Assembly (NCBI RefSeq): GCF_043555875.1
Contig: NZ_JBIGHW010000005.1
Location: 186,001 to 250,000 of the forward strand
Origin: Pelomonas margarita
Lineage (GTDB): Bacteria; Pseudomonadota; Gammaproteobacteria; Burkholderiales; Burkholderiaceae_C
Reading direction: 5' to 3'
DNA length: 64,000 bases
The notes beneath the pieces are model-generated. The model made no database searches. It was not told the origin of the DNA and saw only the letters and a list, made by a program, of their open reading frames with translations. This document shows positions 35,376 to 43,374 of this stretch, in pieces. A program made the position numbers and the translations under genes. The first letter of the stretch is position 1. Each line of letters starts with the position of its first letter.

Positions 35376-36534
35376 CGGTTCCCAAATATGTGTTGGCCTG
35401 AATCGGCCGTAACTTTGATGGGAATGAAATGGGGGCTCTGGTTCAGGGTACCCATTTCAAATCCCGCGAAGGAGACGAATGGCAGAAACCCCGGGCCACC
35501 GAAAATAACGGAAAACCCCACGATGGTGAGGAACACGGATTTCAAACATTCGCCATCGAAACGCCTTCTTCTTCGGCGATCGATGGGGAAAGTTTGCCGG
35601 ATATGACGCAAATTGGCACGCCGGCCAATCTGGCGAAAGTTACATCTGAAAATTCAAGATCGGCAATAGTTTTTGAACTACTCGATAAACCATCGATTCA
35701 CGTCGTGACGTGAATAACAGGTCAAATCAAACGTCTAAACGTTTAATAACTTGCCCGCCAAATAAGCCGCTTGGCGCTTCGCAACAAATGAAACAAAATG
35801 CAACCGAGAAAAAGAAGCGAAACGGCAGAAGACGTCTATTGGTGAGCGAAGCGCCCGCCCGCCCCTCTGCCCACAGCGTCGCGGCACACCATCTGACCGA
35901 GCGGCGCAACGTCGCCACGACTCCTGCCGGCGGTCGACTCAGCGCCTCCGGTACGCGTTGCATAAAAACATCAGCCTCGAGGAAGCCAACATGCGCATTT
36001 CTTGACCCAAGGTGCGATGTATCCAGATACTGACGACGTCCCTGAGCGAAAAAGAGTCTGATGCGGCGTATGGGTGCACGGGATCGCAGCAGGCAGTGAC
36101 GGGACTTCATATAGTGCACTGACGACATCAGAGGTAGCCCTCTGATCCACGACGGAGCCCAGGAACAAGTTCTCTTGGGGCAGTGGACGGTCGGACATCA
36201 GTAGATCCGGTTCGTATCCCCCAATTCTGGGTAAGGGGATCAGGAGCGCAAAGTTGCGACGAACGGTGACCCGGTTCTTTCCCCTCGGGGATTTCGAACC
36301 TTGGATCACCATGCACGATTGCCAAAAATCGGCCGCTCGCCCGAGCCACACCCTCAATCCCCTTCTGTCGCGAATCGCGGTTTTTACTGCGGGCAACGAT
36401 TTGCGCTGCGATTCAGCGCCGGAATCACCGCGCCAGGGATTCGCCCCATGGCAGACGCAAGCCGAAGAACTCCAGGGTGCAGCGCGGCACCATGCTGAAT
36501 GGGCACTGAGCCAACTGAGCGAAGGGGCCACCCA
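35376..36534. other. 1.16-kb non-coding region, possible replication origin
   Basis: I see no convincing gene here; the short open frames lack ribosome sites and family character. The segment 35376-35850 is clearly more AT-rich than its surroundings. It holds two compact inverted repeats: ATTCACGTC (35696-35704) / GACGTGAAT (35707-35715), and AAACGT (35729-35734) / ACGTTT (35739-35744). Its position between the replication genes and the integration module, on the upstream side of the DUF1376 gene, makes it a candidate oriV and promoter region. The part from 35850 to 36534 is GC-rich and unexplained. Confidence 0.4.
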
Positions 36535-36747
36535 ATGAGCGCAGCCCAAACCCTGACCATCGAAGCGGCAGCCGGGTTGGTGACCGTGAACAAGGCCGCC
36601 GAGTTGACAGGCCTCTCGGTGAAAGCCATTCGCCGCAAACGCGAGGAAGGCATCTGGCGCGAAGGACGCGAAATCGTGGTCGGCCCTGACAAGCGGATCT
36701 ACGTTGACATCGAAGCCTTCCAGAAGTGGGTTCGGGGGCTGCAATGA
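36535..36747 (+). CDS. Excisionase-like DNA-binding protein (Xis)
   Basis: The 70-residue protein has a MerR/Xis-type winged helix: VTVNKAAELTGLSVKAIRRK, then GPDKRIYVDIEAFQKWV. The small size, HTH type and position directly before the integrase, with its stop overlapping the integrase ATG, are typical of recombination directionality factors. AAGGGG lies eight bases upstream of the ATG. It would bend the element ends and bias the integrase toward excision. Confidence 0.8.
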   Translation: MSAAQTLTIEAAAGLVTVNKAAELTGLSVKAIRRKREEGIWREGREIVVGPDKRIYVDIEAFQKWVRGLQ

Positions 36748-38000
36748 AAACGGAAACCTCGATCAAGAGCCTCCCCGGTGTGGAGAAGCGCGGCAACTCG
36801 ATCCGCATTTCGTTCACGACCCGGGACGGCACCCGCCACAAGAAGACCTACAAACTCGACGGCATCGTGATGGCCCCCACCGGGCCCAACATGAAAGCCG
36901 CGATGCGACTGGTCCAAGAGATCAAGTCGGAGATCAAGCTCGGCGTCTTCGACATGTCACGGCACTTCCCCGACGATGCAGAGGTGCTCGCTGCTGCGCA
37001 GGCCGAGCAAGCCAAGCGCCGTACGGTCGCACAGCAACTGGACATCTGGCGCTCTTCGCTGATCGTCGCCCCGTCCACGGCTGAGGGCTACGACACCGCC
37101 GTGCGGTTCTGGAAAAAGGCGCCCGCAGCCGCTCCCCTGGAGGGACAGACATGGCAAGACATGCCACTGATCGGCGAGGTGCCCATCGACGCTCTGGTGC
37201 TGTCACAGGTCAAGGCTGCCTTGGCCAGCAAGGCACACCGTTCAGGCAAGACGACCAACAACTACATCAGCGTGCTGAAGCAGGCGCTGGATCTGGCTGT
37301 CGGTGATCGGCTCATTCCTGATCACCCGGTAGTTGGCAAACCGGTGAGGCGCACGTGGCAGACGGGTACGCCTGACCCGTTCTCCAAGGCAGAGGTCAGC
37401 CTGATCGTGGCAGACATGTGGTCGCACTACCCCGCGCAGGTCGCGGCCATGTGCGAATTCTGGTTCCTCACCGGTCTGCGGACATCCGAACTGCATGGCC
37501 TGCGGTGGGGCTCGGTCGATCTCCGGCAAGGAACCATCCACATTCACGAAGTCATGGTGCGCGGCAAGTCCAAGGCGACAACCAAGACGAACAAAGATCG
37601 GCAGATCAAGCTGCCCCAGCGCGCTCTGGAACTGCTCAAAGCACAGAAGGCCAACACCTACCTGCGTGGAGAACACGTGTGGGACGACCCGCGCAATGAC
37701 GGCGGCCCCTGGGTAGACGAGCGCCCCTTCCGCCGCTCGTACTGGACGCCGACCATCAAGCGCCTCGGCATCCGCTACCGCAAGCCCTATCAATGCCGCC
37801 ACACCAACGCAACCATGCGACTGATGGCCGGCCAACGCCTGGGTTACGCGGCGCAGCAGATGGGCCACACCGTGGACATGTTCGTCCACACCTACACACG
37901 CTGGATCAACGACGGCCACAGCTCACTCGAAGACCAGAAGCTCGAGCAGTTCCTCGCACTGGAGACGCCTGGGGTTGCCGTGATCGGCGGCGTCAGCTGA
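36744..38000 (+). CDS. Tyrosine-recombinase integrase
   Basis: The 418-residue integrase has an N-terminal arm-binding domain (KRGNSIRISFTTRDG, DUF3596-like), a SAM-like core-binding domain (about 90-215), and a C-terminal catalytic domain. Catalytic residues visible are Arg in LTGLRTSELHGLRW, Lys in the TKTNKDRQIKL region, YQCRHTNATM (Tyr replaces the first His, as in many relatives), MGHTVD, and the nucleophile Tyr in HTYTRW. The ATG overlaps the excisionase stop. It lies within 1.4 kb of the intact tRNA-His, so it is the enzyme that should integrate the island into the tRNA 3' end. Confidence 0.93.
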   Translation: MKTETSIKSLPGVEKRGNSIRISFTTRDGTRHKKTYKLDGIVMAPTGPNMKAAMRLVQEIKSEIKLGVFDMSRHFPDDAEVLAAAQAEQAKRRTVAQQLDIWRSSLIVAPSTAEGYDTAVRFWKKAPAAAPLEGQTWQDMPLIGEVPIDALVLSQVKAALASKAHRSGKTTNNYISVLKQALDLAVGDRLIPDHPVVGKPVRRTWQTGTPDPFSKAEVSLIVADMWSHYPAQVAAMCEFWFLTGLRTSELHGLRWGSVDLRQGTIHIHEVMVRGKSKATTKTNKDRQIKLPQRALELLKAQKANTYLRGEHVWDDPRNDGGPWVDERPFRRSYWTPTIKRLGIRYRKPYQCRHTNATMRLMAGQRLGYAAQQMGHTVDMFVHTYTRWINDGHSSLEDQKLEQFLALETPGVAVIGGVS

Positions 38001-38169
38001 CGCCAGCCAGTTGCAGCTGCGCTGTGCTCACATCACGGCGATGTGGTGGTAAATGCGAGCCAGCAGCGCCTCGGAATCTGCTGCCCCTGGTAGTAGAGCG
38101 CAGCGGTCTTGCGGTGGCGCTGGTGACTACAACGTACGCAACTCCTGTGTCCCGCCGTCGAGGCCGACG

Positions 38170-38610
38170 TCAGGCAACCGCTGTTCCTTCGTGCTTGACC
38201 TTGAGCTTGGATTTGCTGGCAGGACGAGCCGCCGACTTGCGAGCCACGCCGGACGCGCGCGCGCGATGTGGCGCCGATGGCTTGGCGAGGGAGCTCAGGC
38301 TATCAAGCATGATCACAGTGCCTGCGCCCGTTCTGACAGCCACGGCCAGTTCTCCGCCCATGGCTTCCACGTACTTGCGTAGCGTCGAGAGCAGCAGGTC
38401 CGAACGCTTCTCCAGTTGAGCCACAGCGTTTTGTTTGACATTGAGCACCCGCGCCACTTCGTCCTGGGTCTTGACCAATGCCGAGCGGACCTCGGCCAGC
38501 GAGTCCGCGTGGCGAACCATCTCCTCGGCCAGGACGCTCGCCTTGCTCTGGATGAGCTTCTGATCCTCAGCGGAAAACTCTTCGATGATGCTTTGCAGTG
38601 TGGTGCTCAT
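38170..38610 (-). CDS. HigA-like XRE antitoxin
   Basis: The 146-residue protein has an XRE-type HTH (TQDEVARVLNVKQNAVAQLE, about 48-67). A short linker and a basic C-terminal tail rich in Lys, Arg and Ser follow. It overlaps the stop of the upstream toxin gene by 4 bp. The toxin-first order with an XRE partner is typical of HigBA/type II modules. It should bind and neutralise the toxin and repress the operon through the palindrome at 39049-39074. Loss of the island would free the toxin, so the pair probably stabilises it. Confidence 0.85.
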   Translation of the reverse strand: MSTTLQSIIEEFSAEDQKLIQSKASVLAEEMVRHADSLAEVRSALVKTQDEVARVLNVKQNAVAQLEKRSDLLLSTLRKYVEAMGGELAVAVRTGAGTVIMLDSLSSLAKPSAPHRARASGVARKSAARPASKSKLKVKHEGTAVA

Positions 38611-39044
38611 GGTGATTCCTTCTTCGCCTTGGCGAGCTTTTTCAGGTGGGCGTCGAACCGCTTGTCGGCCGTCTTGATCAGGGACTTGTAAAACGCTGCC
38701 TCGTCCTGCCCCTGCTTGTCGCCAGCCACCAGCACATAGGCCTTTCGCTGGGGATCGAAGGCAAAAGCCGCCCGCCAGATCTCCGAGCCGTTGTGTGCCT
38801 TGAAGCGCAACTCCTTCATGTTGTCGTGCTTCGAGCCATTGAGCGTGTCGACATGAGGCCGTCCTGTCTTCGGCCCTGCCAGCTCGATGGCCTTGGCAGC
38901 AGCAGCCAGTTCGCGGCGCACGTCCAAGTCGAACGCGCGGAACTCCGGCAGGAACTCATCGTGAAAGATGACTTCCCAATTCTCCGAGGGAGCCGGTACA
39001 GCAGGCTCGGACGCCGACGACGATTTCTTGGATCTTCCCGCCAT
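38607..39044 (-). CDS. RelE/HigB-family toxin (Gp49-like)
   Basis: The 145-residue protein has a Ser/Ala-rich leader and then a RelE-fold domain: WEVIFHDEFLPEFRAF, MKELRFKAHNGSEIWRAAFAF, VLVAGDKQGQDE and FYKSLIKTADKRFDAHL. This is the usual wording of the Gp49/HigB toxin family, which act as ribosome-dependent mRNA interferases. It precedes and overlaps the antitoxin gene. No ribosome-binding site is visible: the ATG is preceded directly by TTAAAATTATT, so translation may be leaderless. Confidence 0.87.
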   Translation of the reverse strand: MAGRSKKSSSASEPAVPAPSENWEVIFHDEFLPEFRAFDLDVRRELAAAAKAIELAGPKTGRPHVDTLNGSKHDNMKELRFKAHNGSEIWRAAFAFDPQRKAYVLVAGDKQGQDEAAFYKSLIKTADKRFDAHLKKLAKAKKESP

Positions 39045-39048
39045 AATA

Positions 39049-39074
39049 ATTTTAACGTGATATCACTTTAAAAT
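39049..39074. promoter_or_regulatory. Palindromic operator/promoter of the toxin-antitoxin pair
   Basis: ATTTTAA (39049-39055) and TTAAAAT (39068-39074) flank a central GTGATATCAC (39057-39066), making a 26-bp palindrome with one mismatched pair, only 4 bp upstream of the toxin ATG. Read on the minus strand, TAAAAT at 39054-39049 resembles a -10 element, so the operator overlaps the promoter. Confidence 0.7.
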
Positions 39075-39347
39075 TATCTCACAAGCAGAGCATGGCTGTC
39101 AGAGATCGCGTTGTCAAGACAGGCCCTGCCCGCAACCTGCTCGACTCAGGACAGGGGACCCTCTCCTCGACGCGACACATTGATGGCACCAACAAAGGCG
39201 ACATGCGTCCCGCATGACGTCTTGAGGCAGTGTTTGCCGGCGATGCTTGAGTGAGTCGATCTGCGCCGAGGCAGCAAAGACCCGCCGAAGACTGGAAGTC
39301 CGATCAGGCCGCGAGAGTACCAAGACAACAGTCGGCGATTTCAGCTT

Positions 39348-39366
39348 TGCCCCTGGCGTGCCCCTG
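39348..39366. repeat. Right-end integrase arm-site candidates
   Basis: TGCCCCTG occurs at 39348-39355 and 39359-39366, 11 bp apart, about 40-60 bp inside the right core repeat. The same octamer is repeated inside the left end. The rest of 39075-39371 has no convincing gene. Confidence 0.55.
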
Positions 39367-39371
39367 AAACG

Positions 39372-39406
39372 AAACAAGGACCCGAAGGTCCTTGTTTTTA
39401 CTAGCA
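39372..39406 (-). terminator. tRNA-His terminator supplied by the island
   Basis: A perfect 11-bp stem, AAACAAGGACC (39372-39382) and GGTCCTTGTTT (39387-39397), with loop CGAA, lies just downstream of tRNA-His on the minus strand. It also has a T-run on the plus strand, so it can work both ways. It replaces the original terminator now stranded at 6685-6725. Confidence 0.75.
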
Positions 39407-39407
39407 T

Positions 39408-39436
39408 TTTTTGGGGTGGCTGATGGGACTCGAACC
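39408..39436. repeat. attR core within tRNA-His 3' end
   Basis: This 29-bp segment matches 6721-6749 with one mismatch and covers the T-loop, the 3' acceptor strand, CCA and a short T-run of tRNA-His. The island carries its own copy of the tRNA 3' end, so the tRNA stays functional after integration. Confidence 0.9.
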
Positions 39437-39488
39437 CACGACAACAGGAATCACAATCCTGGACTCTACCAACTGAGCTACAACCACC
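39412..39488 (-). tRNA. tRNA-His (GTG)
   Basis: The minus-strand 77-nt cloverleaf has the extra G at -1 typical of tRNA-His, acceptor GTGGTTG/CAGCCAC, D-arm GCTCAGTTGGTAGAGT, anticodon arm CAGGA-TTGTGAT-TCCTG with anticodon GTG, T-arm GTGGG-TTCGAGT-CCCAT, and an encoded CCA. It is the integration target of the island. Confidence 0.96.
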
Positions 39489-39516
39489 GCAGAGCCATAG
39501 AGTATAGCGCAGAAAT

Positions 39517-41430
39517 TCAGGGTGCGCTAGCAGATGATGCAGGAGCGGCCACATTGATGACCGCTTTGTACTGGGACTTCAACACCGACAGGTAAGCCTG
39601 ACCCTCCGCACGCGCCCAGGCGGCGACGTATTGCTGGGCGGCGCGCTTGTCGTCGATGACGCTGGCATCGCGCGGCTGCAGTTGGTTGATGCGCGCGACG
39701 ACATAGCTGCCGTCGTCGGCGGCAACGCCCACGGCGGCGGGCAGCTTGGTCGCGTCGGCACCGAGCACGGCCTCGAGCTGGGCACGGCTGAGGTTCAGCG
39801 GCTTGGCGCGCGACACGGTCGTCGCGGCGTCCAGGCCGGCGGTGTCGGCCGGGTTGGCCTTCAGCGCGGCCAGGCGCGCCTCACCGGCCTTCCTGGCTTC
39901 GGCGCTGGCGAGCTTCTGCAGCAGCTGGCCGCGGACCTTGTCCTTCACATCGGCCAGCGGCGGCACGCGCGCCGGGTTGTGTTGCACGACACGGGCAGAC
40001 ACGAGCTGGCTGGGGCCGGCCTCGACAGCTTCGGTGTTGCGCTTGTTGCGCAGCGCCTCGGCGCCGAACACGGCGTCCAGCACCTTGGCCGAGGCCAGCG
40101 GGCCGACGGCGCCAGGCAGGGGCTGGCGGGCAACAGTGGCCGTCTGCACCTGGAGCTTGAGCTTGTCGGCGGCGGGCTGCAGGCTGTCGGACTGTTCGTA
40201 GACGAGATTGCCGAACTGCTCGGCCGCCTCGGTGTACTTGCGCTGGGCGAGCTGCTTGCGCACCTCGGCCTCGACCTCGCCACGCACGTCGTCGAACGAC
40301 TTCTTGTCACCGCCGCGGATGCCCGTGAGCTGGATGATGTGGAAGCCGAAATCGGTCTCGACGAGGTTGCTGATCTCGCCCTGCTTCATCGCGTACACGG
40401 CGGCGTCGAATTCCTTGACCATGGCGCCGCGGCCGAAGAAGTCCAGGTCGCCGCCGTTGACGGCCGAGCCCTCGTCCTGCGAGTTCTTCTTGGCGACGTC
40501 GGCGAACGAGGCCGGGTTCTTGCGCACATCGACCAGCAGGGCTTCGGCCTTGGCCTTGGCCTTGGCGTGCTCGTCGGCCGCTGCGCTGCGCTCGGCCTTG
40601 ATGAGGATGTGGCTGGCGCGACGCTCCTCCGGCACGCCGTAGCGCGAGGCGTTCTCGTCGTAGTACTTGCGCAGGTCTTCCTCGGTGAAGCTGACCTCCT
40701 TCTTCAACGCCTCAATGTCCAGCACGAGGTACTGGATCTGGGCCGATTCGGGCAGCTGGAACTTGGCCGCATTGGCCGGCTCCTTATAGAAGGCCTCCAG
40801 CTCGGCATCGCTGGGATTCAGCTTGGCGGCAAAGGCGGCGACGTCAAAGCGCTGCAATTGCACTTCGCGCTGCTGCAGCAGCGCATCGAAGGCGAGCTTG
40901 GCGTTGGCCGCGCCGCCGATGGCAGACGTCTCCACGGGTGCCATCACCTGGCGCAGGCCGTAGTCCTGGCGCAGACGCTCCAGGAAGCCGGACGGCGTCA
41001 TGCCCTGGGCCGCCAGGATGGCCTTGTTGACCGTGCCATCGGGGTTGCGCAGGAAGGCCAGTTGCGGATCGGCCCAGAAGCGCGCCTTGGTGGCTTCGGG
41101 GCTGGGCGTGAAGTGCTGGTGCAGCGCCGCGGCCTGCAGCGTGCGCTCGTTGACCATGCCTTCCAGCGCCTGGTGCTTGGCTTCGGGCGTGTCCAGCAGC
41201 TTGGCATCCACGGTGGGGTTCTGGCGGCGCACACGATCACTCTGCTCCCGCACGGCCACGTCCCACTCGCCTTGCGTGATCTTGCGGCCGTTGACGCTGG
41301 CCACGCCGGCGTTTGCGCCTCCCATCATGCTGGTGTAGCCCTCCATGCCAACGAAGGCGAAGGACGGCAGGATCAGCAGCAGCAGGATGAACTGGAACAG
41401 GCGGTTGTGCTGGCGAACGAAATCAAACAT
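39517..41430 (-). CDS. ppiD: Peptidylprolyl isomerase PpiD
   Basis: The 637-residue protein is anchored by one N-terminal helix (FQFILLLLILPSFAFVG, residues 12-28) with the rest periplasmic. A SurA_N-like chaperone region surrounds the parvulin domain at about 262-365 (RRASHILIK at its start, FGFHIIQLTGI at its end), and a second parvulin-like region follows. Length is normal for PpiD (about 620-640). It helps newly exported outer-membrane proteins fold near the Sec translocon. It is followed on the same strand by tRNA-His and preceded by tRNA-Val and HU, the usual Burkholderiales order. The start FDFVRQHNRLFQF is the conserved PpiD N-terminus. Confidence 0.95.
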   Translation of the reverse strand: MFDFVRQHNRLFQFILLLLILPSFAFVGMEGYTSMMGGANAGVASVNGRKITQGEWDVAVREQSDRVRRQNPTVDAKLLDTPEAKHQALEGMVNERTLQAAALHQHFTPSPEATKARFWADPQLAFLRNPDGTVNKAILAAQGMTPSGFLERLRQDYGLRQVMAPVETSAIGGAANAKLAFDALLQQREVQLQRFDVAAFAAKLNPSDAELEAFYKEPANAAKFQLPESAQIQYLVLDIEALKKEVSFTEEDLRKYYDENASRYGVPEERRASHILIKAERSAAADEHAKAKAKAEALLVDVRKNPASFADVAKKNSQDEGSAVNGGDLDFFGRGAMVKEFDAAVYAMKQGEISNLVETDFGFHIIQLTGIRGGDKKSFDDVRGEVEAEVRKQLAQRKYTEAAEQFGNLVYEQSDSLQPAADKLKLQVQTATVARQPLPGAVGPLASAKVLDAVFGAEALRNKRNTEAVEAGPSQLVSARVVQHNPARVPPLADVKDKVRGQLLQKLASAEARKAGEARLAALKANPADTAGLDAATTVSRAKPLNLSRAQLEAVLGADATKLPAAVGVAADDGSYVVARINQLQPRDASVIDDKRAAQQYVAAWARAEGQAYLSVLKSQYKAVINVAAPASSASAP

Positions 41431-41535
41431 CTCGGAGAGCCTTGAGGGATCAAACGCAACGAAGGCGAACCGAGGTTCGCCTTCGAGGGGAGCCGCATTC
41501 TAGATGCGGCACCGCAGCTGCCGCTGCAGGGTGGG

Positions 41536-41611
41536 TGGTGGGCGCTGACGGGCTCGAACCGCCGACAATCTCCGTGTAAGGGAGGTGCTCTACCAACTGA
41601 GCTAAGCGCCC
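41536..41611 (-). tRNA. tRNA-Val (TAC)
   Basis: The minus-strand 76-nt cloverleaf has acceptor GGGCGCT/AGCGCCC, D-arm GCTCAGTTGGTAGAGC, anticodon loop CTTACAC with anticodon TAC, T-arm GGCGGTTCGAGCCCGTC and an encoded CCA. The anticodon stem has one mismatched outer pair (C/A). It lies between ppiD and the HU gene on the same strand. Confidence 0.95.
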
Positions 41612-41645
41612 GGAAAAACCGGGATTATCAGGCCTGGCGAGGCCG

Positions 41646-41918
41646 TCAGTTGCAAGCGTCCCTGAGTGCCTTGCCGGGCTTGAACTTGGGCACCTTGGCC
41701 GACTTGATCTTGATCGCGTCGCCGGTCTTCGGGTTGCGGCCGGCACGCGCCGCACGCTTCGTGACGCTGAAGGTGCCGAAGCCCACCAGCGACACGGTGC
41801 CGTTCTTCTTGAGCGTCGTCTTGACGCCGCCAATCACGGCTTCGAGTGCGCGGCCGGCCGCAGCCTTGGAAATGTCGGCCTGCTTGGCAATGTGCTCGAT
41901 CAATTCGGACTTATTCAC
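41646..41918 (-). CDS. hupB: DNA-binding protein HU
   Basis: The 90-residue protein is a textbook HU: MNKSELIEHIAKQADISK, then GFGTFSVTKRAARAGRNP with the DNA-binding arm and the intercalating Pro in RNPKTG, and a C-terminal helix KVPKFKPGKALRD. It binds and bends DNA non-specifically as a dimer in the nucleoid, and supports replication initiation and recombination, including by integrases. It ends 34 bp before tRNA-Val, as in related genomes. Confidence 0.97.
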   Translation of the reverse strand: MNKSELIEHIAKQADISKAAAGRALEAVIGGVKTTLKKNGTVSLVGFGTFSVTKRAARAGRNPKTGDAIKIKSAKVPKFKPGKALRDACN

Positions 41919-42104
41919 TCATGCCCCCAAGATTGGACGATTCAGCGATTGGGTCCCGCGTACTGCCGCCAGCCCCTTGGTGGCCGTGATGACGACGGCC
42001 AGGACTGGCGCGGGGAAACGGATTCTAGACGCGGGCCACCGGTGCGGCGGGGCGGGAAAAGTCCGGATACAACTCGACGCGCCGTGGGCCGCGAAGGCTC
42101 GTCG

Positions 42105-42680
42105 TCAGCGCGCCTTGGCCCGGATCTCGGGCAACGCCTTCTGCAGGTAGTACACCATCGACCAGATGGTCAGCACGACGGCTGCATAGATCAGCCAGGT
42201 GCCCCACACGCGCGTCGGGATGACGCCGAACAGCAGGCCGTCGAACAGCAGGAAGGGGATGGCCACCATCTGCACGGTGGTCTTGAGCTTGCCCACCATG
42301 TGCACGGCCACGCTGCGCGACGCACCGATCTGCGCCATCCATTCGCGCAGCGCCGAGATGGCGATCTCGCGGCCGACGATGACCAGCGCGACGAAAGCAT
42401 TCACGCGCCCCAGCTCCAGCAGGATGAGCAGCGCAGAACAAACGAGGAACTTGTCGGCCACCGGGTCCAGGAAGGCACCGAAGGACGAGGTCTGGTTGAG
42501 CTTGCGGGCCAGGTAGCCGTCCAGCCAGTCGGTCAGCGCGACGACGATGAACAGCACTGTCGCGAACAGGTTCTGGTGCACAGGCGCCAGCTCCAGGTAG
42601 AACACCCCGACGATGAGCGGGATGGCCACGATGCGGGCCCAGGTCAGTAGGGTCGGGAGTGTCCAGAACATGGCAGACAT
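42105..42680 (-). CDS. pgsA: CDP-diacylglycerol-glycerol-3-phosphate 3-phosphatidyltransferase
   Basis: The 191-residue protein with about five membrane helices carries the CDP-alcohol phosphatidyltransferase motif DGYLAR-x8-GAFLDPVAD (about 60-82) with all three catalytic Asp residues. It makes phosphatidylglycerol phosphate, the committed step to phosphatidylglycerol and cardiolipin, in the inner membrane. The start at 42680 is chosen over an upstream in-frame ATG at 42818, which would overlap the lipoprotein gene; an ATG at 42671 is also possible. It lies downstream of uvrC and the TonB-C lipoprotein on the same strand, and pgsA is often near uvrC in proteobacteria. Confidence 0.93.
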   Translation of the reverse strand: MSAMFWTLPTLLTWARIVAIPLIVGVFYLELAPVHQNLFATVLFIVVALTDWLDGYLARKLNQTSSFGAFLDPVADKFLVCSALLILLELGRVNAFVALVIVGREIAISALREWMAQIGASRSVAVHMVGKLKTTVQMVAIPFLLFDGLLFGVIPTRVWGTWLIYAAVVLTIWSMVYYLQKALPEIRAKAR

Positions 42681-42751
42681 TGTGCCCAAGGCGGCGGCCT
42701 CTCCGGGCCGGGACTGTGGCGGCGTTGCCAAGCAGCCTGCAGCTGCGGGGC

Positions 42752-43294
42752 TCAGTCCAGGCTGCGGGGCTTGAAGCGGCGATCCTCGTCGAACAAGAAA
42801 CTCTCGGTGAAGCGCCAAGGCTCGGGCATGCGGCGCACGTCGCCGAAGGGCGCGGCGCGGTGCACGGCGTCGATGGCCATCTGCAGCGTCTCAGGCCCGA
42901 AGCGGGGCGGCCGCAGCACGTTGATCTTGCGCACGCTGCCGTCGGACTTGAGCTCCACGTCCAGCACGACGACGGTGAGCAGGTGCGAGGGCGCGGGCGT
43001 CATGTAGGTGCGCTCGGGGTTGGCCATGACGATGCGGTCGGCCGCCTGCCGACGCAGCTCCTCGTGCGTGCGCACGGCCTTGGGCGCTGGCAGACCCTTG
43101 GGCTTGTTCAGCGCCGCCGAGGGCTGCGGCGCGGCCGGCGCCACGGGCGCAGGTACAGGGCTGGCCACCGGCGCCGGTGGCGGCACCACGGCAGCGCCCG
43201 GGGCCGGCGCACGCGGCGCGGCCCCGCAGGCCGCCAGCAGCGGCGCGATCAGCCATGCGGTCGCACGTTGGCAGGCAGTGGCGAGCGTCATCAC
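42752..43294 (-). CDS. TonB C-terminal-like lipoprotein
   Basis: The 180-residue protein begins with a hydrophobic signal ending LIAPLLAACG, a lipobox with Cys near residue 23, so it should be lipid-anchored. A Pro/Ala-rich linker (about 28-62) spans to a C-terminal domain with DVELKSDGSVRKINVLRPP and ETLQMAIDAVHRAAPF, the wording of TonB C-terminal-type domains. It lacks the inner-membrane anchor of true TonB. A role in cell-envelope structure is likely; the exact function is unknown. It lies between pgsA and uvrC. Confidence 0.75.
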   Translation of the reverse strand: MMTLATACQRATAWLIAPLLAACGAAPRAPAPGAAVVPPPAPVASPVPAPVAPAAPQPSAALNKPKGLPAPKAVRTHEELRRQAADRIVMANPERTYMTPAPSHLLTVVVLDVELKSDGSVRKINVLRPPRFGPETLQMAIDAVHRAAPFGDVRRMPEPWRFTESFLFDEDRRFKPRSLD

Positions 43295-43374
43295 AGGTTC
43301 TCCGGTGGGGTCGGGGTGGCACCGCCCAGGCAGTGCGCGGTGGCTATCTTCGGCGAGTTCCAGTGCGCTGCCTG

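Larger units (their letters stand above)
6721..39436. mobile_element. Integrative mobilizable element in tRNA-His carrying a defence operon
   Basis: The ends are near-identical 29-bp direct repeats (6721-6749 and 39408-39436, one mismatch) that correspond to the 3' end of tRNA-His plus a short T-run. Next to the intact tRNA lie excisionase and a tyrosine integrase. Inside are a MobA/MobL relaxase, an oriT-like site, a MobC-like protein, replication-type genes, KfrA, a HigBA-like pair and a large defence-type operon. No type IV secretion genes are present, so the element could be mobilised by a helper but is not self-transmissible from what is seen here. Base composition inside, especially 6900-10750, is visibly less GC-rich than the flanks. 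Confidence 0.88.

Noticed and set aside
35388..36498. Several short frames in the large non-coding region
   Set aside because: None has a ribosome site or recognisable protein character, and they overlap each other on both strands.
6721..39436. Self-transmissible ICE or prophage
   Set aside because: No type IV secretion, coupling protein, capsid, terminase or tail genes are present, so it is called mobilizable only.
39631..41445. Long plus-strand open frame of 604 codons opposite ppiD
   Set aside because: It is a GC-rich shadow of ppiD, with repetitive Leu/Gly/Arg composition and no ribosome site.
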